Positions 1-8,106 of a stretch of DNA of 33,184 nt are shown piece after piece. Origin of the DNA: Chitinophaga pinensis (GTDB lineage Bacteria; Bacteroidota; Bacteroidia; SXHM01). Under the pieces are notes generated by a model. That model was not told the DNA's origin. It ran no database searches and was given only the letters and a program-made list of their open reading frames with translations. Every line of letters begins with the position of its first letter. Within the stretch, counting starts at the first letter, position 1. The stretch lies in the NCBI GenBank assembly GCA_945861685.1, contig CAMAVO010000012.1, positions 1 to 33,184 on the forward strand, written 5' to 3'. Both the position numbers and the translations under genes were made by a program.

Positions 1-2
1 CC

Positions 3-530
3 AAAGCCGCATTGCGCGAAATGTTGGCTCCGGGTGCTATCACTATTGTTACTCCTATTATTATAGGTCTGGGCATGGGCGCTGAAGCATTAGGTGCATA
101 CATGGCAGGTGTTACAGTAAGCGGTGTATTGTGGGCTATCTTCCAGAACAACGCAGGTGGCGCATGGGACAATGCAAAAAAATCATTCGAGAAAGGTGTA
201 GAAATTGAAGTAAACGGAAAGAAAGAAATGTTCTACAAAAAATCTGAGCCGCACAAAGCTGCCGTTGTTGGAGATACTGTGGGAGATCCATTCAAAGATA
301 CTTCAGGTCCTTCAATGAACATCCTTATCAAGCTTTCATCACTGGTTGGTTTAACCATTGCACCTTTAATTGCAGTGGAGCACGTTGTAAAACACGAAGA
401 ACCGAATGCAGTAGTTTCACCGGCAACTTCATCGTTAAATGAAAACTCAGAAAAGAACATCACCATCACCGATATCAACGGTGCAGGAACAGTAAAACAG
501 GAAGAAACGGCAACTGCGGTAGCGCAATAG
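3..530 (+). CDS. hppA: Membrane-bound ion-translocating pyrophosphatase, C-terminal part
   Basis: The reading frame is open from the window edge, so the N-terminal part of the gene lies upstream. Membrane pyrophosphatases hydrolyse PPi and pump H+ or Na+ across the cytoplasmic membrane. The visible part holds the conserved C-terminal signatures: the [12 protein letters not shown] loop, then [21 protein letters not shown], whose acidic and Lys residues belong to the cytosolic Mg-PPi site, then the last hydrophobic helix ([19 protein letters not shown]). A polar tail of about 50 residues follows, longer than the core family needs. The residues that decide K+ dependence or Na+ versus H+ pumping lie upstream of the window, so ion specificity cannot be called. 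A strong terminator follows the stop codon. Confidence 0.95.
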   Translation, partial: KAALREMLAPGAITIVTPIIIGLGMGAEALGAYMAGVTVSGVLWAIFQNNAGGAWDNAKKSFEKGVEIEVNGKKEMFYKKSEPHKAAVVGDTVGDPFKDTSGPSMNILIKLSSLVGLTIAPLIAVEHVVKHEEPNAVVSPATSSLNENSEKNITITDINGAGTVKQEETATAVAQ

Positions 531-557
531 TCTATTAACAATCCTCTATTAAAAACG

Positions 558-590
558 AAAAGTCCTTTGCCTCGGCAAGGGACTTTTTTA
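558..590 (+). terminator. Rho-independent terminator after hppA
   Basis: Arms at 558-571 and 574-587 form a 14-bp stem with one G-U wobble. The two central bases are unpaired, so the innermost pair is probably open and gives a CTCG loop. The right arm runs into TTTTTT. It sits 27 bp after the hppA stop and just before the subtilase promoter. Confidence 0.9.
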
Positions 591-593
591 TTT

Positions 594-601
594 TACCTTT
601 G
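594..601 (+). promoter_or_regulatory. Bacteroidota -7 element, subtilase promoter
   Basis: TACCTTTG matches the TAnnTTTG -7 consensus of the Bacteroidota primary sigma factor and lies 17 bp before the ATG at 619. It begins almost directly on the T-run of the hppA terminator, so the two units are tightly packed but separately controlled. Confidence 0.7.
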
Positions 602-618
602 ATAAAATTATTGTCGTA

Positions 619-2541
619 ATGAAAAAAATCTTTTCGCTCTGCATACTCTTCTTTGCAATCATTATAAACACCACCGCAAAGCCTGAACCCGAAATACACC
701 AACTGTTTGTTCGTTTTACGAAAAACCTTTCTGCCGAAGAATTGAATACACTTGTTCAATCGGTGCCGGGAATAAAACCCTCCGATGCAAGAAACCGCTT
801 TCCTTACAAAACAACATTGGTTGAGTTAGATGGAAATGCAGATTATAAAATCGTTTCAGCAGAATTGAATAAACTGGATGTTGTGGCTTTTGTTGCACCG
901 GTTTATCAGACAGGCCAAAAAGAATTGATTACCACGGGCGATGAGTTTTTTGTAAGACTTAATCATGCCGGTGAGCTGCAACAACTGCGAGAACTTGCTT
1001 TAACAACCAAAACAAAAATCATTGGCGAAAATCAATTCATCAATAACGTTTATAAATTGAGAGTTGACAAAAACTCAAAGTCAGATCCCTTTGAACTTTC
1101 TAAGTATTTTATGCAGCAAGGAAATTTTGCTCATGCACAACCCAACTACAATTTTTCACCAACAGTAACCGTTGATGACCCGCGCTTCAACCGCCAATGG
1201 AATTTGGAAAACGTTGGTGGTTCACAGCAATACAAAGGCACTCCCGGTGCTGATATGAAAGTAACAGAAGCCTGGCAAATCACCATGGGTTCAGCTGATA
1301 TAAAAGTCGGAATTCTTGACTCAGGAGTTGATACCTTGCATGAAGATTTGAAGGCGAACCTGCTTGCCGGTTATGATGCCTGTCAGGATTCAGCGCAAAA
1401 CACAAAAGGTTATCCTACTCCTAACTTTGATGAAGACGGACATGGTACTTGCTGCTCAGGTATTGTTTGCGCTGTTGCCGATAATGGTCTTGGCATTGCG
1501 GGCATTGCACCCAATTGTAAAATAGTTCCCATCAGAGTGTTTTATTACATTACCATTGGTGTGGGTGGCGACCCAATCCCATGGTCAACCAGCGAGTTTT
1601 TTTTAAATGGAATAAGTTACCAGTGGCAGGTTGCTGATGTAGATGTTTCCAGCAACTCGTGGGGAATAACTGATAATTTTTTATCGCTCTTCCCGGGACA
1701 AGATTCAATTGTAAACATTGCCATCAATGAAGCAGTCAACAGTGGCAGAAACGGAAAAGGTTTGCCGGTGCTGCATTCCAGTGGTAATGACGGGTTGACT
1801 GACACTATTCCCATCTGGCCTGCCCGCACCGATATTGTTATTTCAGTAAATGCAACCAGCATGTGTGATGAGTGGAAAAGCAATACTTCCTGCGACAATG
1901 AAACATGGTGGGGAGGCAACTGGGGTGATGGTCTGGATGTTTCAGCGCCCGGAGTAAAAATCCCTGCAACAGATATGAACGGTTCAAATGGCTTTAGCGC
2001 TAATTCTAATTATTACAACACCTTTAACGGAACATCGGCTGCCTGCCCCAATGCTGCAGGCGTAATGGCATTAATGCTTTCCATCCGTCCTGAATTAACG
2101 CAAGCGCAAGCCCGCTCCATTTTAGAATCAACCTGTGATACGGTTGGCGGTTATGATTACAGTGCAGCAGGTCCTTCAGGTCCGTGGAGCGAAGAACTTG
2201 GTCACGGACGAATCAATGCAAAACGTGCCGTAGAGAAAGCACGTGACTATGTGATTATTCCACCTTCATTAGAAATTGATGCCTACGTTTATTACGATGA
2301 TACAGAGCAGAATTCTTACTTACATTATAATGTTGCTAATGCAGGAAAAGTAGTGATAGAGTGGTTTGATATCAACGGAGCAAAAGCATTATTGATTGAT
2401 GACGATAACCATGCAGCCGGTCAATTCAATTTGCTGATTGAAGAACCAAGACATGCTGCCGGAATTTTTGTTGCCCGTTTAAAAATCAATAACAAAGAGC
2501 AGATGGTGAAATTCTTTAAGCCAGCTCGCAAAACTGAATAG
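619..2541 (+). CDS. Secreted S8 subtilisin-like serine protease with T9SS-like C-terminal domain
   Basis: A 640-residue exported serine protease. A signal peptide covers about residues 1-20 and a propeptide-like region runs to about 180. The S8 catalytic domain follows, with Asp234 in ILDSGVD, His275 in DGHGT, oxyanion Asn390 in SSGND and Ser473 in GTSAACP. Several cysteines (Cys278, Cys279, Cys284, Cys300, Cys416, Cys425, Cys476, Cys506) could form disulfides. Residues 578-634 (VVIEWFDINGAK through GIFVARLKINN) resemble a type A T9SS sorting domain but are followed by a short basic tail, so the domain is a little degenerate. It is probably secreted through T9SS to the surface or medium to degrade proteins. 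The promoter is at 594-601. The start is supported by the signal peptide. Confidence 0.92.
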   Translation: MKKIFSLCILFFAIIINTTAKPEPEIHQLFVRFTKNLSAEELNTLVQSVPGIKPSDARNRFPYKTTLVELDGNADYKIVSAELNKLDVVAFVAPVYQTGQKELITTGDEFFVRLNHAGELQQLRELALTTKTKIIGENQFINNVYKLRVDKNSKSDPFELSKYFMQQGNFAHAQPNYNFSPTVTVDDPRFNRQWNLENVGGSQQYKGTPGADMKVTEAWQITMGSADIKVGILDSGVDTLHEDLKANLLAGYDACQDSAQNTKGYPTPNFDEDGHGTCCSGIVCAVADNGLGIAGIAPNCKIVPIRVFYYITIGVGGDPIPWSTSEFFLNGISYQWQVADVDVSSNSWGITDNFLSLFPGQDSIVNIAINEAVNSGRNGKGLPVLHSSGNDGLTDTIPIWPARTDIVISVNATSMCDEWKSNTSCDNETWWGGNWGDGLDVSAPGVKIPATDMNGSNGFSANSNYYNTFNGTSAACPNAAGVMALMLSIRPELTQAQARSILESTCDTVGGYDYSAAGPSGPWSEELGHGRINAKRAVEKARDYVIIPPSLEIDAYVYYDDTEQNSYLHYNVANAGKVVIEWFDINGAKALLIDDDNHAAGQFNLLIEEPRHAAGIFVARLKINNKEQMVKFFKPARKTE

Positions 2542-2550
2542 AGTTTACCG

Positions 2551-2587
2551 ACTTTGCCGGACTTTGCGCCTTTGCGAGAAATTCCTC
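2551..2587 (+). repeat. TTTGC-rich spacer resembling dispersed Bacteroidota repeats
   Basis: Three imperfect repeats of (A/C)TTTGC lie in 25 bp (2551-2576), followed by GAGAAATTCC. From memory, similar CTTTGCG-type strings recur between genes in many Bacteroidota genomes. In frame it would extend the next protein by 16 residues upstream of its signal peptide, which argues that it is non-coding. Confidence 0.3.
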
Positions 2588-2595
2588 TAATTTTG
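2588..2595 (+). promoter_or_regulatory. -7 element 6 bp before the Rieske-like lipoprotein start
   Basis: TAATTTTG fits TAnnTTTG perfectly. The final G is 6 bp from the ATG at 2602. With transcription starting about 7 bp after the motif centre, the mRNA would begin at or almost at the start codon. Confidence 0.65.
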
Positions 2596-2601
2596 GCAAC
2601 A

Positions 2602-3021
2602 ATGAAAAACTTTCTTCTTCTTTCTGTTACACTAATCCTGCTTACATCCTGCAGTAAGAATAATAACAGCAGCAATATTCCTTATGTTCCGGTAAACATT
2701 GACATCTATCCCGCTAATCCTCAATACAACGATATCAATGTAATTGGAGGTTGGCTGTACATCAATGGCGGTTCCCGCGGAATTATCATTTATCGATATA
2801 CACAAGATGAGTTTTATGCGTTTGACCGCCATTGCACCTATCAACCAACCGATGCCTGCGGAAAAGTGAAAATGGATACCGATAATATTACCTTGCTTGA
2901 TACCTGTTGCGGTTCAAAATTTATTGTGGTAGATGGTTCAGTAATAAATGGCCCCGCAGGTTTACCGCTGAAAAGATATCAGACCTATTATGACGGAACA
3001 ACGCTGCATATAACTAATTGA
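2602..3021 (+). CDS. Small lipoprotein with Rieske-like fold, cluster ligands degenerate
   Basis: A 139-residue predicted lipoprotein. The signal peptide ends in lipobox LTSC (Cys17) followed by a Ser/Asn-rich linker. The start at 2602 is chosen over an in-frame ATG at 2554 because it puts the signal peptide at the N-terminus and follows a -7 element. The C-terminal half has the pattern of a Rieske domain: FDRHCTYQP at about 74-82, TCCGSKF at 101-107 and DGSVINGPAGLPLKRY at 111-126. The canonical CxH...CxxH ligands are not kept: Cys78-x-Tyr80 replaces CxH, and Cys103 stands where the second His would be. A normal [2Fe-2S] Rieske centre is therefore unlikely. Its stop codon abuts the hldD start, so the two are probably cotranscribed. 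Role unknown. Confidence 0.8.
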   Translation: MKNFLLLSVTLILLTSCSKNNNSSNIPYVPVNIDIYPANPQYNDINVIGGWLYINGGSRGIIIYRYTQDEFYAFDRHCTYQPTDACGKVKMDTDNITLLDTCCGSKFIVVDGSVINGPAGLPLKRYQTYYDGTTLHITN

Positions 3022-3987
3022 ATGATTGTAGTTACAGGCGCAGCAGGTTTTATTGGAAGTTGTTTAATTGAAAAACTAAATCGCGAACAGTATTATGATA
3101 TTGTAGCTGTTGATGATTTTTCTGACGAAGAAAAAAATAAAAACCTTGAAGGCAAGAGAATATCTGCCCGTGTTGAACGCAACGTGTTTTTCAACTGGCT
3201 GATAGAAAACCAGCGCTTTGTTCAGTTTGTATTTCACCTGGGCGCCCGCACTGATACTACTGAATTTGACAAAACCATTTTTGATGAACTTAATCTCAAT
3301 TACTCAAAAGAGGTTTGGAATATCTGTGTTGAGTTTGGTTTGCCATTGGTTTATGCATCCTCTGCCGCAACTTATGGATTAGGAGAATTTGGTTTTTCGG
3401 ATAACGAAGAACTAATTCCCCAACTCAAACCACTAAACCCTTATGGAGATTCTAAAAATGATTTTGACAAATGGGCGTTGGCTCAAAAACGTAAACCGTA
3501 TTTATGGGTTGGGCTAAAGTTTTTCAATGTTTATGGCCCGAATGAATATCACAAAGGGCGCATGGCTTCAGTGATTTTTCATACCTACAATTCGGTGAAG
3601 CAAAATGGTAAAATGAAATTATTCCGTTCGCATAATCCTGGCTATAAAGACGGAGAGCAGTTACGTGATTTCATATACGTGAAGGATGTTTGCGATGTGT
3701 GTTTTCATTTTATGCTTAACCGTAAAAACAGTGGAATTTTCAATCTCGGCACAGGAAAAGCAAGAACTTTTCTTGCGCTTGCACAAACTGTTTTCAAGGC
3801 AATGGCTATTTCAGAAAACATTGAATTTATTGATACTCCCAAAGATATACGTGATAAATATCAACACTTCACGGAAGCAGAAATGAATAAATTGCGTTCT
3901 GCGGGTTACGAAAAAGAGTTTACATCATTAGAAGATGGCGTTGATGATTACGTGAAAAATTACTTAGTGAATGAAAGTTATATGTAG
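3022..3987 (+). CDS. hldD: ADP-L-glycero-D-manno-heptose 6-epimerase
   Basis: A 321-residue extended SDR enzyme. HldD converts ADP-D-glycero-D-manno-heptose to the L-glycero form for the LPS inner core. The Rossmann motif TGAAGFIGS is at 5-13. Family signatures follow: ARTDTTE at about 75, YASSAATYG at 111-119, LNPYGDSKNDFDKW at 138-151 with Tyr141, FNVYGPNEYHKGRMASV with Lys178, and FRSHNPGYKDGEQLRDFIYVKDV. Tyr141 and Lys178 correspond to the two catalytic residues known for the E. coli enzyme. The length is normal. ATG follows the preceding TGA directly. An A+T-rich glycan gene run with its own promoter starts downstream. Confidence 0.92.
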   Translation: MIVVTGAAGFIGSCLIEKLNREQYYDIVAVDDFSDEEKNKNLEGKRISARVERNVFFNWLIENQRFVQFVFHLGARTDTTEFDKTIFDELNLNYSKEVWNICVEFGLPLVYASSAATYGLGEFGFSDNEELIPQLKPLNPYGDSKNDFDKWALAQKRKPYLWVGLKFFNVYGPNEYHKGRMASVIFHTYNSVKQNGKMKLFRSHNPGYKDGEQLRDFIYVKDVCDVCFHFMLNRKNSGIFNLGTGKARTFLALAQTVFKAMAISENIEFIDTPKDIRDKYQHFTEAEMNKLRSAGYEKEFTSLEDGVDDYVKNYLVNESYM

Positions 3988-4004
3988 GTAGACATCAATT
4001 ATGT

Positions 4005-4012
4005 TATTTTTG
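4005..4012 (+). promoter_or_regulatory. -7 element upstream of the glycan island
   Basis: TATTTTTG fits TAnnTTTG and ends 8 bp before the ATG at 4021. The expected 5' UTR is about 5 nt, or about 11-14 nt if one of the in-frame ATGs at 4027 or 4030 is used. It suggests the genes from 4021 to 8056 have their own promoter. Confidence 0.55.
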
Positions 4013-4020
4013 AACATTTT

Positions 4021-4776
4021 ATGACAATGATGAAGCTATCAGTTGTAATACCTGCTCATAATGAGGAAGGTAGCATCTATGAAACAGTTACACAACTTTA
4101 CTCTGTTTTACTACAGAATAAAATCTCTCATGAAATTCTTGTTATCAATGATAATTCAAGTGATAAAACAGAATTAATTTTAAAAGATTTGAAGAGAACT
4201 ATTCCTACTTTAATTTATTTCAACAATGATGGTTCAAATGGTTTTGGATTCGCGGTTAGGTATGGCCTTGAAAGGTTTACCGGAGATTGCGTGGCAGTTA
4301 TGATGGCAGATTTATCAGATTCACCTGATGATCTGGTAAAGTTTTATAATACAATGTGCGAAGGAAGGTACGATTGTGTATTTGGAAGCCGTTTTATAAA
4401 AGGTGGACAAGTAATTGACTACCCCTTTTTGAAAAAAATAATAAATCGCCTAGCAAATTTCATTGTACGTATCTCAGTGGGAATGAAATATAATGATGCT
4501 ACCAATGCATTCAAATTATATAAGAAAGAAACAATTGCAGGGATTAAACCATTTCTCGCACCGCATTTTAATTTAACACTTGAATTACCATTAAAGGCAA
4601 TAGTTCGCGGGTATTCATATACTGTATTGCCCAATTCCTGGACTAACAGAAAGCATGGAGAATCTAAATTAAAAATAAAGGAAATGGGTAGCCGTTACTT
4701 CTTTATTCTTCTCTATTGTTTGATTGAAAAATATTTTTCAAGAGGGGATTATAAAAAAGAAACACTAAAAAAGTAA
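4021..4776 (+). CDS. Glycosyltransferase family 2, dolichol-phosphate-mannose-synthase type
   Basis: A 251-residue GT-A-fold transferase. The N-terminus KLSVVIPAHNEEGSI is the GT2 nucleotide-sugar-binding strand. DDxS-type acidic residues follow (INDNSSD at about 42-48) and MMADLSDSPDD at 94-104 supplies the DxD-like metal site. The layout resembles DPM1/ArnC-like enzymes that load a sugar onto a polyprenyl phosphate. There is no C-terminal pair of membrane helices, only a hydrophobic segment near 225-238, so it may sit on the membrane surface. It is followed 8 bp later by an epimerase-like gene in the same A+T-rich block. Three in-frame ATGs (4021, 4027, 4030) are possible starts. The sugar is unknown. 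Confidence 0.85.
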   Translation: MTMMKLSVVIPAHNEEGSIYETVTQLYSVLLQNKISHEILVINDNSSDKTELILKDLKRTIPTLIYFNNDGSNGFGFAVRYGLERFTGDCVAVMMADLSDSPDDLVKFYNTMCEGRYDCVFGSRFIKGGQVIDYPFLKKIINRLANFIVRISVGMKYNDATNAFKLYKKETIAGIKPFLAPHFNLTLELPLKAIVRGYSYTVLPNSWTNRKHGESKLKIKEMGSRYFFILLYCLIEKYFSRGDYKKETLKK

Positions 4777-4784
4777 TTAAACCA

Positions 4785-5846
4785 ATGAAAATATTAATCA
4801 CTGGTGGGGCCGGTTTTGTAGGATCATCAATTGGAATTTTATTAAAACAACGATATCCCCATTATCAGATTTTTGCATTAGATAATTTAAAACGCAGAGG
4901 TTCTGAACTCAATTTGCCTCGTCTGAAAGAAGCTGGTATCATTTTTTTTCACGGAGATGTTCGTAATCCAGAAGATTTCAATGAGTTGCCTGAAATTAAT
5001 TTTATTATTGAGGCTTCGGCTGAACCTTCTGTATTAGCCGGAATTAATTCTACACCTGATTATTTAGTAAACACCAATCTATCAGGCACTGTAAATTGTC
5101 TGAATTTTGCAGTGAAAAAGAATGCTAACTTTATTTTTCTTTCAACGAGTCGTGTTTATCCGATTAATCAAATAGAGAAGATTATTTACGAAGAAAAAGA
5201 AACTCGTTTTAACATAAAAGAAAAACAAAATATTTCGGGAATTTCTTTAACAGGAATTTCTGAAGATTTTCCACTTGAAGGCTATCGGTCAATTTATGGT
5301 GCTACAAAATTATGTTCTGAATATCTTATAAATGAATACCAACATTTTTACAACCTAAAAACTGTTATAAACAGATGCGGTGTATTAACCGGTCCCTGGC
5401 AAATGGGTAAAGTAGACCAAGGGGTTGTTGTATTGTGGATGGCTCGGCACTTTTGGAAACAGGATCTTAGTTATATTGGGTTCAACGGTTCAGGCAAACA
5501 AGTGCGAGACATTCTACATGTTAACGACTTATTTGAATTAACAGATTACCAAATTCACAATATTGATAAAATAAATGGAGAAACGTATAATGTTGGAGGA
5601 GGAAAGGATGTTAGTGTTTCGTTAAAAGAATTAACTCATTATTGTTCTGAAATAAGCGGAAATACAATTTCCATAAATGAAGTAAAAGAAAACCGCACAG
5701 CAGATATTTCACTCTATATAACAGATAACTCAAAAGTAACGGCAGCTACCGGATGGGAACCTAAAACGGGAACAAAAGAAATATTAAAAAATATTTATGA
5801 CTGGATTAAAAACAATGAGCAACAACTTTACCCAATACTAAAATGA
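4785..5846 (+). CDS. NAD-dependent epimerase/dehydratase (extended SDR), CDP-tyvelose-epimerase-like
   Basis: A 353-residue extended SDR protein. The NAD-binding motif GGAGFVG is at 7-13. [16 protein letters not shown] at 32-47 resembles the start of CDP-paratose/CDP-tyvelose 2-epimerases. The catalytic set is Ser120/Thr121 and Tyr171-x3-Lys175 in [14 protein letters not shown] at about 240-248 is the usual substrate-side motif. It probably modifies a nucleotide-linked deoxysugar or other hexose for a surface glycan; the substrate cannot be read from sequence. Its stop overlaps the next start by 4 bp (ATGA), which implies translational coupling with the second SDR gene. Confidence 0.85.
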   Translation: MKILITGGAGFVGSSIGILLKQRYPHYQIFALDNLKRRGSELNLPRLKEAGIIFFHGDVRNPEDFNELPEINFIIEASAEPSVLAGINSTPDYLVNTNLSGTVNCLNFAVKKNANFIFLSTSRVYPINQIEKIIYEEKETRFNIKEKQNISGISLTGISEDFPLEGYRSIYGATKLCSEYLINEYQHFYNLKTVINRCGVLTGPWQMGKVDQGVVVLWMARHFWKQDLSYIGFNGSGKQVRDILHVNDLFELTDYQIHNIDKINGETYNVGGGKDVSVSLKELTHYCSEISGNTISINEVKENRTADISLYITDNSKVTAATGWEPKTGTKEILKNIYDWIKNNEQQLYPILK

Positions 5847-6904
5847 ATGTAGTTTTAATAACAGGAGCAGGAGGATTGATTGGCAGCGAGTCTGTTAATT
5901 TTTTTTCTGAAAAATTTGATCTCGTTGTAGGAATTGACAATGATATGCGCCAATACTTTTTTGGCAAAGAAGCATCTACTAATTGGAATGTCATCCGACT
6001 TTCAGAAAAATATAAAAATTATCGTCACTATTCAACAGATATTCGGGATCAGAAGGCATTGGAAAAAATTTTTTATGCGTATGGAAAAGATATAAAATTA
6101 ATTATTCATACTGCTGCTCAACCCAGTCACGACTGGGCTGCGAAAGAACCATTTACTGATTTTACAGTAAATGCTAACGGAACTTTGAATGCTTTAGAGT
6201 TCACACGTATTCACTGTCCTGAAGCAGTTTTTATTTTCACTTCAACCAATAAAGTATACGGTGATAACCCTAATTATTTACCACTGATAGAACTTGAAAA
6301 ACGATGGGAAATAGATACAAATCATCCCTACTATAAAAACGGAATTGATGAGCAGATGAGTCTTGATCATACCAAACACTCCGTTTTTGGTGCTTCAAAA
6401 GTTGCTGCAGATATTATGGCTCAAGAATATGGCCGTTATTTCGGAATGAAAGTTGGTGTTTTCCGGGGAGGGTGTTTAACCGGACCAAATCATTCAGGAG
6501 CGCAGCTTCATGGCTTTCTTTCATATTTAATGAAATGTGCAATAACAGGTCAAGATTATACCATTTTTGGATATAAAGGAAAACAAGTTCGTGATAATAT
6601 TCATAGTCAGGATTTAGTGAACATGTTTTGGCATTTTTATAAACAACCGCGCAATGGGGAAGCATATAATGCAGGAGGTGGTCGCTTTGCAAATTGCTCA
6701 ATGCTGGAAGCTATTGAACTCTGCGAGAAAATTACTGACAAGAAAATGAATTACTCTTATTCTGAAACCAATCGAATTGGTGACCATATCTGGTACATAA
6801 GCGATGTCTCAAAATTCAAAAGGCACTATCCCGAGTGGAATTGGGAATATGATTTAAATCAAACACTTTTAGAAATTTTCGAAAATCTAGTAACTAGAAT
6901 ATAA
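5843..6904 (+). CDS. SDR-family epimerase-like protein, catalytic Tyr replaced by Phe
   Basis: A 353-residue extended SDR protein of the CDP-paratose 2-epimerase-like group. The NAD motif GAGGLIG is at 8-14. Family blocks include TSTNKVYGD at 133-141, [23 protein letters not shown] at about 197-219 (split by less conserved positions) and [17 protein letters not shown] at about 241-257. The YxxxK motif reads Phe182-Gly-Ala-Ser-Lys186, so the usual general acid/base Tyr is absent. As far as I recall, this substitution recurs in close relatives. It may use another residue, bind nucleotide sugar without classical SDR catalysis, or act as a partner of the upstream SDR protein, to which it is coupled by a 4-bp overlap. 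Confidence 0.82.
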   Translation: MNVVLITGAGGLIGSESVNFFSEKFDLVVGIDNDMRQYFFGKEASTNWNVIRLSEKYKNYRHYSTDIRDQKALEKIFYAYGKDIKLIIHTAAQPSHDWAAKEPFTDFTVNANGTLNALEFTRIHCPEAVFIFTSTNKVYGDNPNYLPLIELEKRWEIDTNHPYYKNGIDEQMSLDHTKHSVFGASKVAADIMAQEYGRYFGMKVGVFRGGCLTGPNHSGAQLHGFLSYLMKCAITGQDYTIFGYKGKQVRDNIHSQDLVNMFWHFYKQPRNGEAYNAGGGRFANCSMLEAIELCEKITDKKMNYSYSETNRIGDHIWYISDVSKFKRHYPEWNWEYDLNQTLLEIFENLVTRI

Positions 6905-6907
6905 ACA

Positions 6908-8056
6908 ATGGAAATTTTCTACACCAAAATTGAACAACTAATAAAATGGATTGAGCGTTTTCTACTTAAGAAGAAATATCCGGGAATTACAGTAGCAGTT
7001 ATTTGCACTATAGCAGCTTTTGTTTTTTATTTTCCTGACTATGATAATATGGTCCATGATGATGACATCCGTCAAATTTTTGTTGATGAACAAATACAAA
7101 ATCCATTTAACAAGATAGATTACGTTAAATACCCTCCTCATACACATTGGGCAAAAAGACAATATAGAATTACACTACCTGTTATTGGACATGTATTTGG
7201 TTTTACTGCTCGACAGATATTATTTTTTCAACAAGTATTACTTCCGTTATTTTTCTTTTTTGCTTTCCGGATTTTTATGTCAATAAAAAAAGATGTTGTA
7301 GCTGCTTTCCTCCTCACCCTTGCTTTTTCTATGGTATATGTCAGTAAATCATTTCTGATTCATTATACATTTTTCGATTGCTACGCTTACTTCTGTATTA
7401 TTATTTTATTGGCGAGTAAAAATCCGGTTATCCTGATTTTATTTACAATTTTAAATTGTTTTACTGATGAAAGAGGGTTGCTTGCAATGGGCTTAGTGCT
7501 AATCTGGTCATTTTTGCGGGAAGACAAAATGTTGTTTTCTCTTAAAGGAATATCATTTAAAAACTCAACTCTTTATCTTTTAGTAGGCGTTTTCTGCTAC
7601 GTGGGACTTAGGTTATACCTTAACTACTTTATCATTGGTTCCGAAATTCCGCTGTCAGATAAAACCTACGTGGGGCTGCAAACCATGCGCGATAATTTCA
7701 ATATGATTCCCCTTGTATTACTTGAAACATTGGAAGGCTTTTGGCTGCCTGTTTTAATTACTTTGGTTCTCTTAATTTTGAAGAAAAAGTATATAATAAC
7801 CCTAATTATAAGTGGTGCATTTTCAATAATCTTACTGGCTGGGCTTTCTGTTCATGATATGTTACGTTCCGTTACATATGTTTTTCCAATAGTATTTATT
7901 GCATATTATTTCTTAACAAAAGAATTAAAGTTAAATGAGGTTAGAAATATTGCATTTTTTGCGATGCTACTTTGCTTCATAATTCCAACTTATTTTATTG
8001 CTGACAAAACAGACCTGCTTTCTCCTATTTTTCCAAAAATATTAAAATGGTTATAG
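6908..8056 (+). CDS. Polytopic membrane protein, possible GT-C-type glycosyltransferase
   Basis: A 382-residue integral membrane protein. I do not recognise a specific family. The first membrane helix is at about 27-43, followed by an exported-loop-like segment with MVHDDDIRQ (His50-Asp53). Many strongly hydrophobic segments follow, roughly 8 to 11 helices. GT-C enzymes that take sugar from a polyprenyl-phosphate carrier often have acidic residues in the first external loop, so that class would fit. The pairing with a DPM1-like GT2 upstream, which would make such a carrier-linked sugar, supports this, but a flippase or polymerase role is also possible. It starts 3 bp after the second SDR gene and closes the A+T-rich run. 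Confidence 0.7.
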   Translation: MEIFYTKIEQLIKWIERFLLKKKYPGITVAVICTIAAFVFYFPDYDNMVHDDDIRQIFVDEQIQNPFNKIDYVKYPPHTHWAKRQYRITLPVIGHVFGFTARQILFFQQVLLPLFFFFAFRIFMSIKKDVVAAFLLTLAFSMVYVSKSFLIHYTFFDCYAYFCIIILLASKNPVILILFTILNCFTDERGLLAMGLVLIWSFLREDKMLFSLKGISFKNSTLYLLVGVFCYVGLRLYLNYFIIGSEIPLSDKTYVGLQTMRDNFNMIPLVLLETLEGFWLPVLITLVLLILKKKYIITLIISGAFSIILLAGLSVHDMLRSVTYVFPIVFIAYYFLTKELKLNEVRNIAFFAMLLCFIIPTYFIADKTDLLSPIFPKILKWL

Positions 8057-8082
8057 TCTAGCAATGGCGATATCTATTTATA

Positions 8083-8090
8083 TAGCTTTG
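8083..8090 (+). promoter_or_regulatory. -7 element of the histidine kinase gene
   Basis: TAGCTTTG fits TAnnTTTG. It is 16 bp before the TTG start at 8107 and within the 50-bp gap after the membrane protein gene. Confidence 0.65.
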
Positions 8091-8106
8091 ATTTGGCGAT
8101 AATTCA

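Noticed and set aside
233-541. Open frame antisense to the hppA tail
   Set aside because: It lies wholly inside a clear coding frame on the other strand, has no promoter, and its protein has no recognisable domain; it is a shadow.
2554-2601. Longer start for the Rieske-like lipoprotein
   Set aside because: The extra 16 residues would bury the signal peptide and lipobox, and the segment contains the TTTGC repeats and a -7 element.
4785-6904. Tandem duplication of one SDR gene
   Set aside because: Both encode 353 residues, but the sequences share only general SDR motifs and belong to different subgroups, so the equal length is coincidence.
3022-8056. Complete O-antigen or capsule locus
   Set aside because: No polymerase, flippase, Wza/Wzc or initiating phosphosugar transferase is identifiable; only a small modification cassette can be supported.
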